A stretch of 43,489 nt of DNA, from assembly GCA_947447355.1 (NCBI GenBank), contig CANFJF010000029.1:1-43489 (forward strand), written 5' to 3'. The first letter of the stretch is position 1. Each line of letters starts with the position of its first letter. The position numbers were made by a program, and so were the translations under genes. The notes below the pieces were generated by a model. The model worked only from the letters and a program-made list of their open reading frames with translations, was not told where the DNA came from and ran no database searches. The stretch is from Comamonadaceae bacterium (lineage in GTDB: Bacteria; Pseudomonadota; Gammaproteobacteria; Burkholderiales; Burkholderiaceae_C). Below, piece after piece: positions 25,909-34,093 of the stretch.

Positions 25909-26769
25909 TCAGCGTTGGGATATGGTGATGATGTGTTCGCAGCGCTTGAGTAGCGGGCCATCTATCATGCGACCCTCGAAGTCGATGGTGCCGATACCGC
26001 GGGCTTCCGCTTCACGCGATGCCTCGATCAGCCTCTTAGCAAATTCAATTTCTTGGTCGCTCGGGCTGAATAGTTCGTTAGCTAGGACTACTTGGCGCGG
26101 ATTGAGAACGACCTTGCCGTCATAGCCTAAGTTGCGGGCCTGCTCCGCGTCGTAACGGAAGCGGTCGTCATCGTGGATTTCCAGCACGCCCTGGTCAATA
26201 GCGCAGATACGGGCTGCCTTTGCGGCAAGTACCACGCGAGAGCGTGCATAGAGAACCTCCGTGCCCTCCTTTGTGCGGCGCGCACCCATCAAATCGGTTG
26301 CGAAGTCTTCAGCGCCAAAGTACAGGCCGATCAAGCGTGAATCACAGAAAGCGATTTCGCTCACGTTGAGAACACCCATTGCAGACTCGATGCCTCCAAT
26401 GATCTTGAATGGTCGTTGAAGCTTAGCTTCTGTTGGCTGCAGTAGTTCGATGGCTAAGTGCAGTTCCGCAACGCAGCCAAGCTTAGGAATGCACACGCCG
26501 TCTACTGCGGCTGCGGCTGCGGCTGCGAGGTCCTTACGGTAATGTTCGCTGCGAGGATGGTTGACTCTGACAAACAGTCCTTTGGTGAGACCTTGTCCGC
26601 GAAGTTTTTGCACCATTGAGACTAGGTTGTCACGCGCTGTCTGCTTGTGCGGCTCTGGAGTGCCATCCTCTAGGTCCATCACGGAGCAGTCGGCCCCCAG
26701 TGTGGCGAACTTATTGAGATATTCAGGGCGATTGGCCGGCGCGATAAGCCAGCTGCGGATAATTTCCAT
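25909..26769 (-). CDS. CoA-ester lyase, HpcH/HpaI-CitE family
   Basis: TIM-barrel lyase of the citrate lyase beta / malyl-CoA lyase group, 286 residues. It starts MEIIRSWLIAPANRPEYLNK, the usual RSxLxxPAxxP entry; DLEDG near residue 32 and RVN around 68 bind CoA-ester substrate; the metal ligands are expected in GGIESAMGVL and YFGAEDFATDL; LNPRQV near 226 matches the IHP-type loop of the family. It cleaves or hydrolyses 3-hydroxyacyl-CoA esters such as malyl- or citramalyl-CoA. It leads the minus-strand operon and is divergent from a CoA-transferase, suggesting the two act on the same activated acid. Substrate not predictable from sequence alone. Confidence 0.87.
   Translation of the reverse strand: MEIIRSWLIAPANRPEYLNKFATLGADCSVMDLEDGTPEPHKQTARDNLVSMVQKLRGQGLTKGLFVRVNHPRSEHYRKDLAAAAAAAVDGVCIPKLGCVAELHLAIELLQPTEAKLQRPFKIIGGIESAMGVLNVSEIAFCDSRLIGLYFGAEDFATDLMGARRTKEGTEVLYARSRVVLAAKAARICAIDQGVLEIHDDDRFRYDAEQARNLGYDGKVVLNPRQVVLANELFSPSDQEIEFAKRLIEASREAEARGIGTIDFEGRMIDGPLLKRCEHIITISQR
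26506..26527. repeat. Short hexanucleotide repeat inside the lyase gene
   Basis: TGCGGC is repeated three times plus TGCG, encoding a run of seven alanines. Copy-number change by multiples of six would keep the frame, so this is not a phase-variation switch. Confidence 0.6.
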
Positions 26770-26796
26770 GAAATGCAGGTCCTATTGTTCGAGAGG

Positions 26797-26838
26797 TTTA
26801 AATGGTCTTATTTTGCATGCTATTCTGCACCCAAAATA
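26797..26838 (+). promoter_or_regulatory. Candidate promoter/operator between the divergent lyase and CoA-transferase operons
   Basis: TTTAAA (26797-26802) and TATTCT (26821-26826) are 18 bases apart, and TGC just before TATTCT makes an extended -10. ATTTTGCATGC (26810-26820) overlaps this promoter and recurs at 29943-29953 before a Bug gene. An inverted repeat TATTTTG-N16-CAAAATA (26809-26815 and 26832-26838) brackets the -10. A GntR-type repressor encoded downstream is the likely ligand. Confidence 0.5.
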
Positions 26839-26864
26839 CATCTTTGTGTATGTCTGGAGAACTT

Positions 26865-28049
26865 ATGGCAGGGCCGTTAGATGGTATTCGCATCGTTGAC
26901 CTTAGCTCTGTACTTATGGGCCCGTCGGCCACACAAGCGCTCGGCGACATGGGTGCGGACGTTATTAAGGTGGAGTCGCCAGCGGGAGACACTACGCGCC
27001 GTATAGGCCCGGGGCGGCACGACAGCATGGGTTCGAACTTCCTGAACATGAATCGGAGCAAGCGCAGCATTTCACTAGACTTGAAGCATCCGCGCAGCCG
27101 CGGGGTGCTAGACCGGCTAATTGCAAATGCTGACGTGCTAGTACACAACATCCGTCCGCAGGCGGCGCAGCGTTTAGGGTTGGCTTATGCTGATGTGGAG
27201 GCCATCAACCCAAAGATCATCTACTGCGCCCTGACTGGCTTCGGTAGCGGCGGTCCTTACAGCGGACAGCCCGCCTACGACGACCTAATTCAGGGCTTAT
27301 CCGCTTTGCCCGCGTTATATGAACGCTGTGGTGGCATTCCTCGCTTTGTGCCCACGCCCATTGCAGACCGGGTCGCTGGCCTCAATGCCGTAATCGCTGT
27401 CACCGCGGCATTGCTCCATCGTGAACGTACGGGCGAGGGACAGGCTGTTGAGGTGCCGATGTTTGAGACTATGGCCCATTTGGTTCTAGCTGATCACATG
27501 TACGGTCGTACCTTTGTGCCCTCGCTAGGTGAGGCGGGCTACAACAGGGTGCTCTCGCCCTCACGTCACCCCTACCGCACGGTCGACGGTTGGCTCTGCG
27601 TGCTGATTTACAACGATAAACAGTGGCAGTCGTTCTTTACGCTCACAGGCCGTGAAGATATGGCGACTGATTCACGCTATGCGAGTATGCGCGGTCGCAA
27701 TGACCATATTGACGCACTCTATGACTTCGTGGCCAAGACGTTGCTGACTCGCACCACTATTCAATGGATGAAATTGCTGCAGTCGGTAGACATTCCCGCT
27801 GGTCCCATGAACACGCTTGAAAGTCTCATGGAAGATCCACACCTAGCAGCAGTTGGCTTCTTTGAGACTGTTGAGCACCCAACGGAAGGCGCTATCAATA
27901 CCATGCGAGTACCTGTGACTTACTCAAAGAGCCAGCCCCGGCCGCATCGGCCAGCGCCAAATCTCGGTGAACATGGCAGGGAAGTGCTGTGCGAGAACGG
28001 CTTTAGCGATGAGGAGATTAATTCATTGACTGCAGCTGGTGTGTTGTAG
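26865..28049 (+). CDS. Family III CoA-transferase (CaiB/BaiF)
   Basis: Transfers CoA between carboxylic acids, activating a substrate for catabolism; 394 residues. The start MAGPLDGIRIVDLSSVLMGP at 26865 follows GGAGA by 4 bases and aligns with the paralogue at 41289; the frame is open to 26802. The catalytic Asp is in PAYDDLIQG, matching Asp169 of formyl-CoA transferase. ADVIKVESPAGD and LDLKHPRSR bind CoA. It is divergent from the CoA-ester lyase and its 3' end is followed directly by gntR. Substrate unknown; it shares long segments with the second CoA-transferase of the window. Confidence 0.9.
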   Translation: MAGPLDGIRIVDLSSVLMGPSATQALGDMGADVIKVESPAGDTTRRIGPGRHDSMGSNFLNMNRSKRSISLDLKHPRSRGVLDRLIANADVLVHNIRPQAAQRLGLAYADVEAINPKIIYCALTGFGSGGPYSGQPAYDDLIQGLSALPALYERCGGIPRFVPTPIADRVAGLNAVIAVTAALLHRERTGEGQAVEVPMFETMAHLVLADHMYGRTFVPSLGEAGYNRVLSPSRHPYRTVDGWLCVLIYNDKQWQSFFTLTGREDMATDSRYASMRGRNDHIDALYDFVAKTLLTRTTIQWMKLLQSVDIPAGPMNTLESLMEDPHLAAVGFFETVEHPTEGAINTMRVPVTYSKSQPRPHRPAPNLGEHGREVLCENGFSDEEINSLTAAGVL

Positions 28050-28083
28050 AACTTGTCAGTCGTGCCAAAGTATCATCAACGCA

Positions 28084-28809
28084 ATGCCAGTACAGTCTTT
28101 CACAAATCCGCCCGCTAAGCAGACCGTCATAGCTGCAGCTAAGACCCGTATTTTCGATAAAGGGCAGTCCGTCAATGCCACTGTTTATGAGGCGCTCAAG
28201 ACACAGATTACCAGCAACCAGTTGCGCCCTGGCCGCAAGTTGATTCATCAAGAACTTGCCGAACGGCTCAACGTGTCGCGAACCCCTGTGCGGGAGGCGC
28301 TGGAGCGGCTGTTCCAAGAAGGCTTTGTGACACGGGTGCCGCGTCGCGGCTTTTATGTGGCCGAAATTGACGCGGACGAGGCGCGCGAACTGTATGAACT
28401 GCGCGAGGCGTTAGAAATATATGCGCTGCGTCGAAGTATGCAGCGCGTAATTAAACCAGCCGACCTGCGCAAGCTGGATAGTTTTAACAAGAACTACAGG
28501 CTACTGATACAGGAAAACACAACACGCGAACGCATGATAGTCGACCGTGATTGGCATTTAGCTTTAGCGTCACTTGCAGGTAACCGCGCCCTGCTGCGCT
28601 CGCTAGAGGCCGTTTTCGAACGGCTCATTATGAAGATTCGAACTGACGGTTATCGCACAGTGCGTGGCGAAGAAGCACTTAATGAGCACCTAGAGATGAT
28701 GAAAGCTTTGCGCATGGACAACAAGAGGGTGGCTGAACACCTGCTGGCGGAGCATATTCAGGGTGCTCGCATGCGCCTGATGGGGCATCTCACGGAATTG
28801 TCTCGCTAG
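28084..28809 (+). CDS. GntR-family regulator, FadR/FCD type
   Basis: A 241-residue regulator. The N-terminal winged helix contains LIHQELAERLNVSRTPVREALERL (HTH with SRTPVREAL, the FCD-subgroup hallmark) and RVPRRGFYVAE. The C-terminal FCD domain is all-helical, with DRDWHLALASLAGN and later HLEMM and AEHIQGA supplying Asp/His metal ligands. It starts 34 bases after the CoA-transferase, with no clear ribosome site; a GTG at 28039 that overlaps the CoA-transferase is an alternative. It likely controls the surrounding operons through ATTTTGCATGC-type sites. Confidence 0.9.
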   Translation: MPVQSFTNPPAKQTVIAAAKTRIFDKGQSVNATVYEALKTQITSNQLRPGRKLIHQELAERLNVSRTPVREALERLFQEGFVTRVPRRGFYVAEIDADEARELYELREALEIYALRRSMQRVIKPADLRKLDSFNKNYRLLIQENTTRERMIVDRDWHLALASLAGNRALLRSLEAVFERLIMKIRTDGYRTVRGEEALNEHLEMMKALRMDNKRVAEHLLAEHIQGARMRLMGHLTELSR

Positions 28810-28877
28810 ACCGAAGCGTGACCAGTGCAAAGCTTGTGATTTTTGATCAAATTAATGAATAGGCAGGATTTTTTTGT

Positions 28878-29891
28878 TTACTCTGCTTTGATGCTTGCCG
28901 ACTTGATCACCTTGTTCCACTTCGCAATCTCGCTTTTGAGGTAGTTGGCCGCTTGCTCTGGCGTGCCTGCGAAGGGCTCGTCTCCTCGCGAGATGAACTG
29001 CTCGCGCACTTCCGGCTGCGCCATGATCTTGTGCAAGTCTGCATTGACCTTGGCTATAACAGATGCCGGCGTGCCGGCCGGGGCAAACAGCCCATACCAA
29101 GACGACACTTCAAAACCTGGTACGCCTGACTCGGTGACCGTTGGCAGATCAGGGACATATGGCTGGCGCGTAGGGCTAGTGATGGCAATGGCGCGTAACG
29201 CACCAGCTTTGACATGGGGCAATACAGCAGCGGGGTTCAGGAACATCAAATCAATGTGACCGGCGATGACATCAGTCGTCATTTGCGCGCTAGACTTGTA
29301 TGGAACTTCAAGCATTTTGACGTTTGCCATGAGTGAGAACATCACGGCTGAGAGCTGTGGCGTAGTGCCCGAGCCCGGCGTGCCATAACGTAGCTTCCCA
29401 GGGTTGCTACGCGCATAGGCTAGCAACTCCTGAATGTTCCTTGCAGGAATGCTGGGATGCACTGCGAGAATATTCGGGTAGCGCGAAACCATGGAAATTG
29501 GCATGAGATCCTTTGCAGGGTCAAACCCCAACTTACCTTCTTGGAGGCTAGGGTTGATGGCCATGGGGCCGATCATGCCCAAAAGCAACGTATAGCCGTC
29601 TGCTGGCGACTTTGCTCCCCGCTCATGCCCGATGTTGCCTCCCGCACCGACTACATTCTCCGTTACGACAGCTTGGCCCCAAAGGTCTGCTAATTTGTTG
29701 GTGAGAACTCTAGTCAGCGTATCGGGGCCGCTGCCCGCACCGCCAGGGATGATGACCTTCACGGCCTTGTTTGGATAGGCAGGGCTTTGCGCATTGGCCT
29801 GCCCCAAGCCTAAGGCGGTGGTCACGATTGACAGAACTAGGTAGGTGCGCATATTCAAACGCAAATGCCCGAAGCATAGATTTCGTTTCAT
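28878..29891 (-). CDS. Bug-family periplasmic solute receptor
   Basis: TctC/Bug receptor, 337 residues. The signal peptide is clearest from the internal Met at 29852 (MRTYLVLSIVTTALGLGQANAQ); the first ATG at 29891 adds 13 residues and is preceded only by a weak ribosome site, so the start is uncertain. Family segments: KAVKVIIPGGAGSGPDTLTR, VVGAGGNIGHERGAKSPADG, GFDPAKDLMPISMV. It is a single-gene unit, convergent with gntR, with its own promoter and a palindromic operator. Ligand unknown. Confidence 0.88.
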   Translation of the reverse strand: MKRNLCFGHLRLNMRTYLVLSIVTTALGLGQANAQSPAYPNKAVKVIIPGGAGSGPDTLTRVLTNKLADLWGQAVVTENVVGAGGNIGHERGAKSPADGYTLLLGMIGPMAINPSLQEGKLGFDPAKDLMPISMVSRYPNILAVHPSIPARNIQELLAYARSNPGKLRYGTPGSGTTPQLSAVMFSLMANVKMLEVPYKSSAQMTTDVIAGHIDLMFLNPAAVLPHVKAGALRAIAITSPTRQPYVPDLPTVTESGVPGFEVSSWYGLFAPAGTPASVIAKVNADLHKIMAQPEVREQFISRGDEPFAGTPEQAANYLKSEIAKWNKVIKSASIKAE

Positions 29892-29944
29892 GAAATGTCT
29901 CGCTGGTGAAGAGCCGCTGGAACGCTCTGAATCGGTTCGTTAAT

Positions 29945-29984
29945 TTTGCATGCAAATATTAGACGCCAATGCCTCACACGTCAA
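29945..29984 (-). promoter_or_regulatory. Sigma-70 promoter with palindromic operator for the Bug gene
   Basis: On the minus strand TTGACG (29984-29979), a 17-base spacer and TAATAT (29961-29956) form a good promoter. The perfect palindrome TTTGCATGCAAA (29945-29956) covers the expected transcription start (near 29949), an arrangement typical of repression. It contains the ATTTTGCATGC-type site also found at the CoA-transferase promoter. The rest of the 214-base gap (29892-30105) shows nothing I recognise. Confidence 0.6.
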
Positions 29985-30105
29985 CGGCCTGTTGATGCAG
30001 TTCGACGATTTGCCTTTGGGGTCAAATCGGCATCGATCACAAGAGTCTGCGGTTCCTTGGGAAGTCCGCTTAACGCTGAATCGAATTTTCCCGCTGCGGT
30101 GACCG

Positions 30106-31090
30106 CTACTCAGATGCCTTGATGTTGTTGTCCTTGATAACCTTGGCCCACTTGCGGCTTTCGCTTCGAATGAATCCGGCGAACTCTTCAGGGGTTGACG
30201 GCATTAGGTCAAACATCTGTTTGGTCAGTTGCTCGCTCAGCACGGGATCTTTCAAGATCGCCACCAGTTCATTGTTTAGTCGTTGGATGATCGGCTGTGG
30301 TGTGCCGCTGGGAACTAGCGCGCCGAACCAGGAGCCTGCTTCGTAACCCGCATACCCGAATTCAGAAATTGCCCACACGTCTGGCATGGCTGGCGAGCGG
30401 CGGGCGCTGGTTATAGCAAGTGCACGTAATTCGCCGGAACGCACGCGTGGCGCGGAGGTGGGCGCATTGTCGAACATGAGGTCGAGTCGGCCGCCCAGCA
30501 GGTCCATCATTGCAGGGCTACCGCCGCTGTAGCCGATGTTGGACAACTTCACGCCCGCCATGCCACCGAGTAGACCGGCCGAGAGTTGACCAGACGACCC
30601 AATGCCCACTGAGCCAAATGTCACTTTCTCTGGTTTTATGCGTGCGGTTTCTAGCAGATCGTTGAGCGTCTTGTAAGGTGAGTCCTTGCGTACGACCACA
30701 ATGTTCGCCACCGATGCGAGCATCGTGACCGGTGCTAGGTCTTTGACTGGGTCGAACTGCATTTTGACCATGTGGGGGAAAACGGTGAGTGGGCCGATCA
30801 CGCCTACCACCATGGTGTAACCATCAGGTGCCGCCTTGGCCACTATGTCAGTGCCGATCAGGCCATTGGCGCCGGGCCGGTTTTCAACGATGACTTGCTG
30901 CCCAAGCCGGGACGACAATTGCTGTGCGAGCAGTCGAGTCAGTACGTCCCCCGTGCCGCCTGCCGGATAAGGGAGAACCCAGCGTATGGTCCGGTTTGGC
31001 CAGGGCTGATGTGGCGGTCTAAGCTTGGACGCTCTGGCCGAACAAACAGGTCAGCAAGGTGATGGTGATGAAACTCTTGCAGATCGACAT
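30106..31090 (-). pseudogene. Bug-family solute receptor gene with a frameshift after the signal peptide
   Basis: A strong start exists at 31090 (AGGAG 8 bases upstream), encoding a signal peptide MSICKSFITITLL...SVQA, then an in-frame TAG. The mature part (PPHQPWPNRTIRWVLPYPAG..., then NRPGANGLIGTDIVAKAAPDG and FDPVKDLAPVTM) continues in the next frame to 30106. Removing one T near 31021-31022 joins the halves as SVQA-RPPHQPWPN, a normal signal-cleavage site. The span of 985 bases is one more than a multiple of three. It is either a real single-base insertion or a sequencing error. It would be the last gene of the minus-strand group that starts at 34093. Confidence 0.8.
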
Positions 31091-31172
31091 GTGAATACTC
31101 CTGTTGAAGTGGATGGAACTGGAACGTCGGAATCAGTTAGTGGCGAGCTAATCTGAATTTGGTGGGCCGGGT

Positions 31173-31591
31173 TCAGTTCGGCCGACTAGCGGGTTGCCAG
31201 CAGATGAGTTGAACGCTGCCGTCCTCGCTTGGTGTGAAAACCGCTTCAACAGCCATGCCGGCGTGCAGGGCATCTGGCCTTGCGTTTACAAGGTTGCCGA
31301 TCATGCGCACGCCAGGAGCACACACAGTTCGACCAGTAACACGGTGTATGGCGTGCCAAAGCCTTGCGTCAGGCTTCGGTGAATAACAGTCCAAGAAAAA
31401 ACCGTGCCTGAAGTGCTGCGCGGTGACCAAGAGATGTTGGAAGAGCTGCAATAGGGGCACCCTAGGCGTGGAGGCCATTGATCGCGACCACAGTCGTTGC
31501 AATGTTTGACGTTGATTTCGCCACGGGCGGTACCCTGCCAAAAATAGCCGTTGTCGGGGTCCTGTAGGTCGGGGAGTGGTCGAGTTTGCAT
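31173..31591 (-). pseudogene. DUF35 OB-fold/zinc-ribbon thiolase partner, frameshifted
   Basis: The N-terminal half (MQTRPLPDLQDPDNGYFW, rubredoxin-like zinc ribbon CNDCGRDQWPPRLGCPYC, then an OB-fold start ending PYTVLLVEL) is in one frame, and the C-terminal half (APGVRMIGNLVNARPD... to SRPN) in another. The break lies in a CACACACA run (31319-31326, plus strand). Removing one CA unit restores VELCAPGVRMIGN, and the 419-base span is two more than a multiple of three, consistent with a dinucleotide expansion. DUF35 proteins form complexes with thiolases of the SCP-x type, and the thiolase fragment precedes it by 1 base. Confidence 0.75.
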
Positions 31592-31592
31592 A

Positions 31593-32087
31593 TCAGTTTC
31601 GCAAAATGGCCATGGCGCCGTCTCCAAGGTCTCCCCAGCCGGTTACAGCTATGTGCTGGGCGTGCGCAATTTGTCGATCGCCGCAGTCACCACGAAGCTG
31701 GTGAACGGCTTCGATGACGTGGCCCATTCCAGCAATGTGTGCCTCTGACAGGAGCCCGCCGTGCGTGTTGATCGGTAGCTTGCCGCCGAGTTCGATATTG
31801 CCATTACGTACGAATTCGCCTACGCCGCCGCGCGGGCAGAAACCGGCCTCCTCAAGTTCCAGTAAGGCTACGTAGGTAAAACAGTCGTACACCATCGCAC
31901 CGTCCATGTCGGCCGGTTGTACGCCGGCCATTTCGAAAGCGCGCGGCGCTGCTTTAGTTAGACCAATGTCGAACACGTTCGGGCGGTTGACTAGATCGTC
32001 TGAACCCATCGGCTTGGCTTGCGCAGCGCCGCTGATAAAGACTGGCTTGTGCGGCATGTTGCGGGCAGGCCACCAGCGACATCCCAA
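31593..32087 (-). pseudogene. C-terminal fragment of a thiolase (SCP-x/lipid-transfer type)
   Basis: About 155 residues match only the C-terminal half of non-decarboxylating thiolase-like enzymes: PHKPVFISGAAQ, MVYDCFTYVALLELEEAGFC, the active-site segment LPINTHGGLLSEAHIAGMGH with catalytic His, and VTGWGDLGDGAMAILRN. A full enzyme has about 380-400 residues; the N-terminal half with the acylated Cys is missing, and an in-frame stop lies just upstream of 32087. It therefore cannot be a functional thiolase. It is followed after 1 base by the equally broken DUF35 gene. Confidence 0.78.
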
Positions 32088-32144
32088 TAATCACCTTTCC
32101 GACTATTCGGCTGGACGCTGAGTTAATAGATTTTCAAACTCTAA

Positions 32145-33095
32145 CTATTGCCCGAGCGATAAAGATTGGCGCAGCCATTGGCAAGCCTGCGTCATGCCCT
32201 GTGTTGCTTCGTCGATCACGCCGGCGTATTTAAGAAATCCGTGATTCATGCCTGAGCTTCGACTTATCACCACATCTACCTCTGCCTCTTGTAAACGTCG
32301 GGCAAACGCTTCGCCCTCGTCGCGCAACACATCGAACTCAGCCGTGACAATCCAGGTAGAAGGAAAGCCCTGCAGCGTGGCGGCGCGGAGTGGTGCAGCC
32401 CAACGTTGTTCTGCCACGTTGTCTCCGCCCAAGTATTGCGACCAGAACCACCGCATGCCTTCGGCGGTGAGTCCATAGCCTAGGCTAAATTCGCGGTAAC
32501 TTGCCCAGCCCGTACTTGGGTGGTCTGTTACCGGGTACCACATGACCAATGCGGCAGCTGGTTCCAACCCTTCATCGCGCATACGCAAGGCAGTTGCGGC
32601 GGCAAGGCAGGCTCCAGCACTGTCTCCGGCCAATACCAAACGATCAGCATCCACACCGATCTGAATAGCGTGGTCCCGCAACCAGCGGACCGCGTCCATG
32701 CCATCGTCGATGGCTGCGGGGTAGGGGTGTTCGGGCGCTAGCCGATAGCTCAAAGAAGCCACGATCAAGCCGCTGCCTTGACACAGGCGTCGGCAAATAT
32801 AGTCATGCGTGTCCAAGTCAAGTATGGTGAAACCACTACCGTGAAAAAAAGCAACGATAGGCAAGATGCAGTCGCTGTTTAAGCTTTTCTTAGGCCTATA
32901 AAGCCGGACGCTCATGAGCCCGCCGAGGGTGGGTATTTCTATGTCTTGGATTTGATCCAATTCGACTTTCGGTGCGCGCAGCGCATAGCCGCGCTTGGCC
33001 TGCTCCCGTGCAATTTTGATTGGCAGTTTGTAATAGGGCGTTTTGCCGATTGAAGCAGCCAACTCAGCGGCAATAACTGGATGCAAACTTGCCAT
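32145..33095 (-). CDS. Alpha/beta hydrolase, hormone-sensitive-lipase family esterase
   Basis: A 316-residue esterase. The oxyanion-hole motif reads HGSG (His85-Gly88) instead of the usual HGGG; the nucleophile is Ser159 in GDSAG; Asp255 (EFDVLRDE) and His285 (MNHGF) complete the triad. The cap is N-terminal (residues 1-45), as in HSL/bacterial family IV. It probably hydrolyses short acyl or aromatic esters. It lies 14 bases after a Bug receptor gene on the same strand, which fits import and de-esterification of a carboxylate, but the substrate is unknown. Confidence 0.9.
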   Translation of the reverse strand: MASLHPVIAAELAASIGKTPYYKLPIKIAREQAKRGYALRAPKVELDQIQDIEIPTLGGLMSVRLYRPKKSLNSDCILPIVAFFHGSGFTILDLDTHDYICRRLCQGSGLIVASLSYRLAPEHPYPAAIDDGMDAVRWLRDHAIQIGVDADRLVLAGDSAGACLAAATALRMRDEGLEPAAALVMWYPVTDHPSTGWASYREFSLGYGLTAEGMRWFWSQYLGGDNVAEQRWAAPLRAATLQGFPSTWIVTAEFDVLRDEGEAFARRLQEAEVDVVISRSSGMNHGFLKYAGVIDEATQGMTQACQWLRQSLSLGQ

Positions 33096-33109
33096 GCGTC
33101 TTTCCGTAT

Positions 33110-34093
33110 TTACTGTGGCTTTACGCCAATGTCGGCCAGTAGTTTGGGCAAGCGAGTCACTTCGCTTCGGACATATTTGCGGAACTCAGCTGGCCCCATC
33201 CACTGCGCGTCTGCACCCAGTTGTCGCAGGTGTTGGGTCATTTCTGGCTTGCCAACCGCACGTTGCAACTCATCGGCTAAATGCTTCTGTATGTACTCTG
33301 GTGTGCCCTCTGGCGCAAACAAACCAATCCATCCTACAAATTTGAAGTCATTGACGCCAGTCTCTTCGATGGTGGGTACGTCTGGCGTTTGGGGCATGCG
33401 TTCCCCCAGAGTGACAACTGCAAGTGGCCTTAACGCGCCTGACTTCACGTGTGCCTGACTGGAGCTGACATCCGGGAACATGACCTGCACTCGTCCGGCC
33501 ATCACGTCCGTGAGTCCCGCCGGGTTGCTGCTGTAGGGCACCCGCAGCATCTCGATGCCTGTGCGCCGCGCGAACATCTCCCCCATCATCAAGCTAGACG
33601 TGTTGCCAGCCGCAAAACTCAAAGCTTTTGGATTGGCTTTGGCGTAAGCAATCAGTTCGCTCGTTGTACGAGCGGGCACTGAAGGATGTACCACCAGGAA
33701 ACTGGAGAAGGTCGCCACCATGCCAATCGGGGCAAAGTCTTTCACCGGGTCGTACTGCAACTTGGCTATTAATCCGGGATTGGCTCCATGGGTGGAGTTT
33801 GTACCCATCATGAGCGTGTAGCCATCCGGAGCTGCGCGGGCCACCGCGATGGCGGCGATTGAGCCGCTAGCGCCCGGGCGATTTTCTACGGTGACCACCT
33901 GTTTGAGTGTTGTTTCCAATTCTCTCGCCAGTAAACGGGTCGCCACATCAGTGCCGCTGCCTGGACCAAATGGCACCACGATTTTGAGGGGGCGATTCGG
34001 ATAAGTTTGTGCCAACGCCAGCACAGAACCCAGAAACATGACGACGGTCACGAGACTGAATGCACGAAGGATATTTTTTGCGGTGTATTTCAT
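33110..34093 (-). CDS. Bug-family periplasmic solute receptor
   Basis: Complete TctC/Bug receptor of 327 residues with a Sec signal (MKYTAKNILRAFSLVTVVMF, cleavage after LALAQ) and the family segments RPLKIVVPFGPGSGTDVATR, NRPGASGSIAAIAVARAAPDG and YDPVKDFAPIGMV. It starts the minus-strand series receptor-esterase-thiolase fragment-DUF35-receptor. No TctA/TctB permease is adjacent. Ligand unknown. Confidence 0.9.
   Translation of the reverse strand: MKYTAKNILRAFSLVTVVMFLGSVLALAQTYPNRPLKIVVPFGPGSGTDVATRLLARELETTLKQVVTVENRPGASGSIAAIAVARAAPDGYTLMMGTNSTHGANPGLIAKLQYDPVKDFAPIGMVATFSSFLVVHPSVPARTTSELIAYAKANPKALSFAAGNTSSLMMGEMFARRTGIEMLRVPYSSNPAGLTDVMAGRVQVMFPDVSSSQAHVKSGALRPLAVVTLGERMPQTPDVPTIEETGVNDFKFVGWIGLFAPEGTPEYIQKHLADELQRAVGKPEMTQHLRQLGADAQWMGPAEFRKYVRSEVTRLPKLLADIGVKPQ

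Noticed and set aside
28842..28851. TTTGATCAAA palindrome between gntR and the convergent Bug gene
   Set aside because: It is a short palindrome between convergent 3' ends, with no promoter nearby and no T tract making it a terminator.
29957..30105. Open stretch before the Bug gene as a transposase remnant
   Set aside because: A short readable frame exists, but it shows no recognisable motif, inverted repeats or target duplication.
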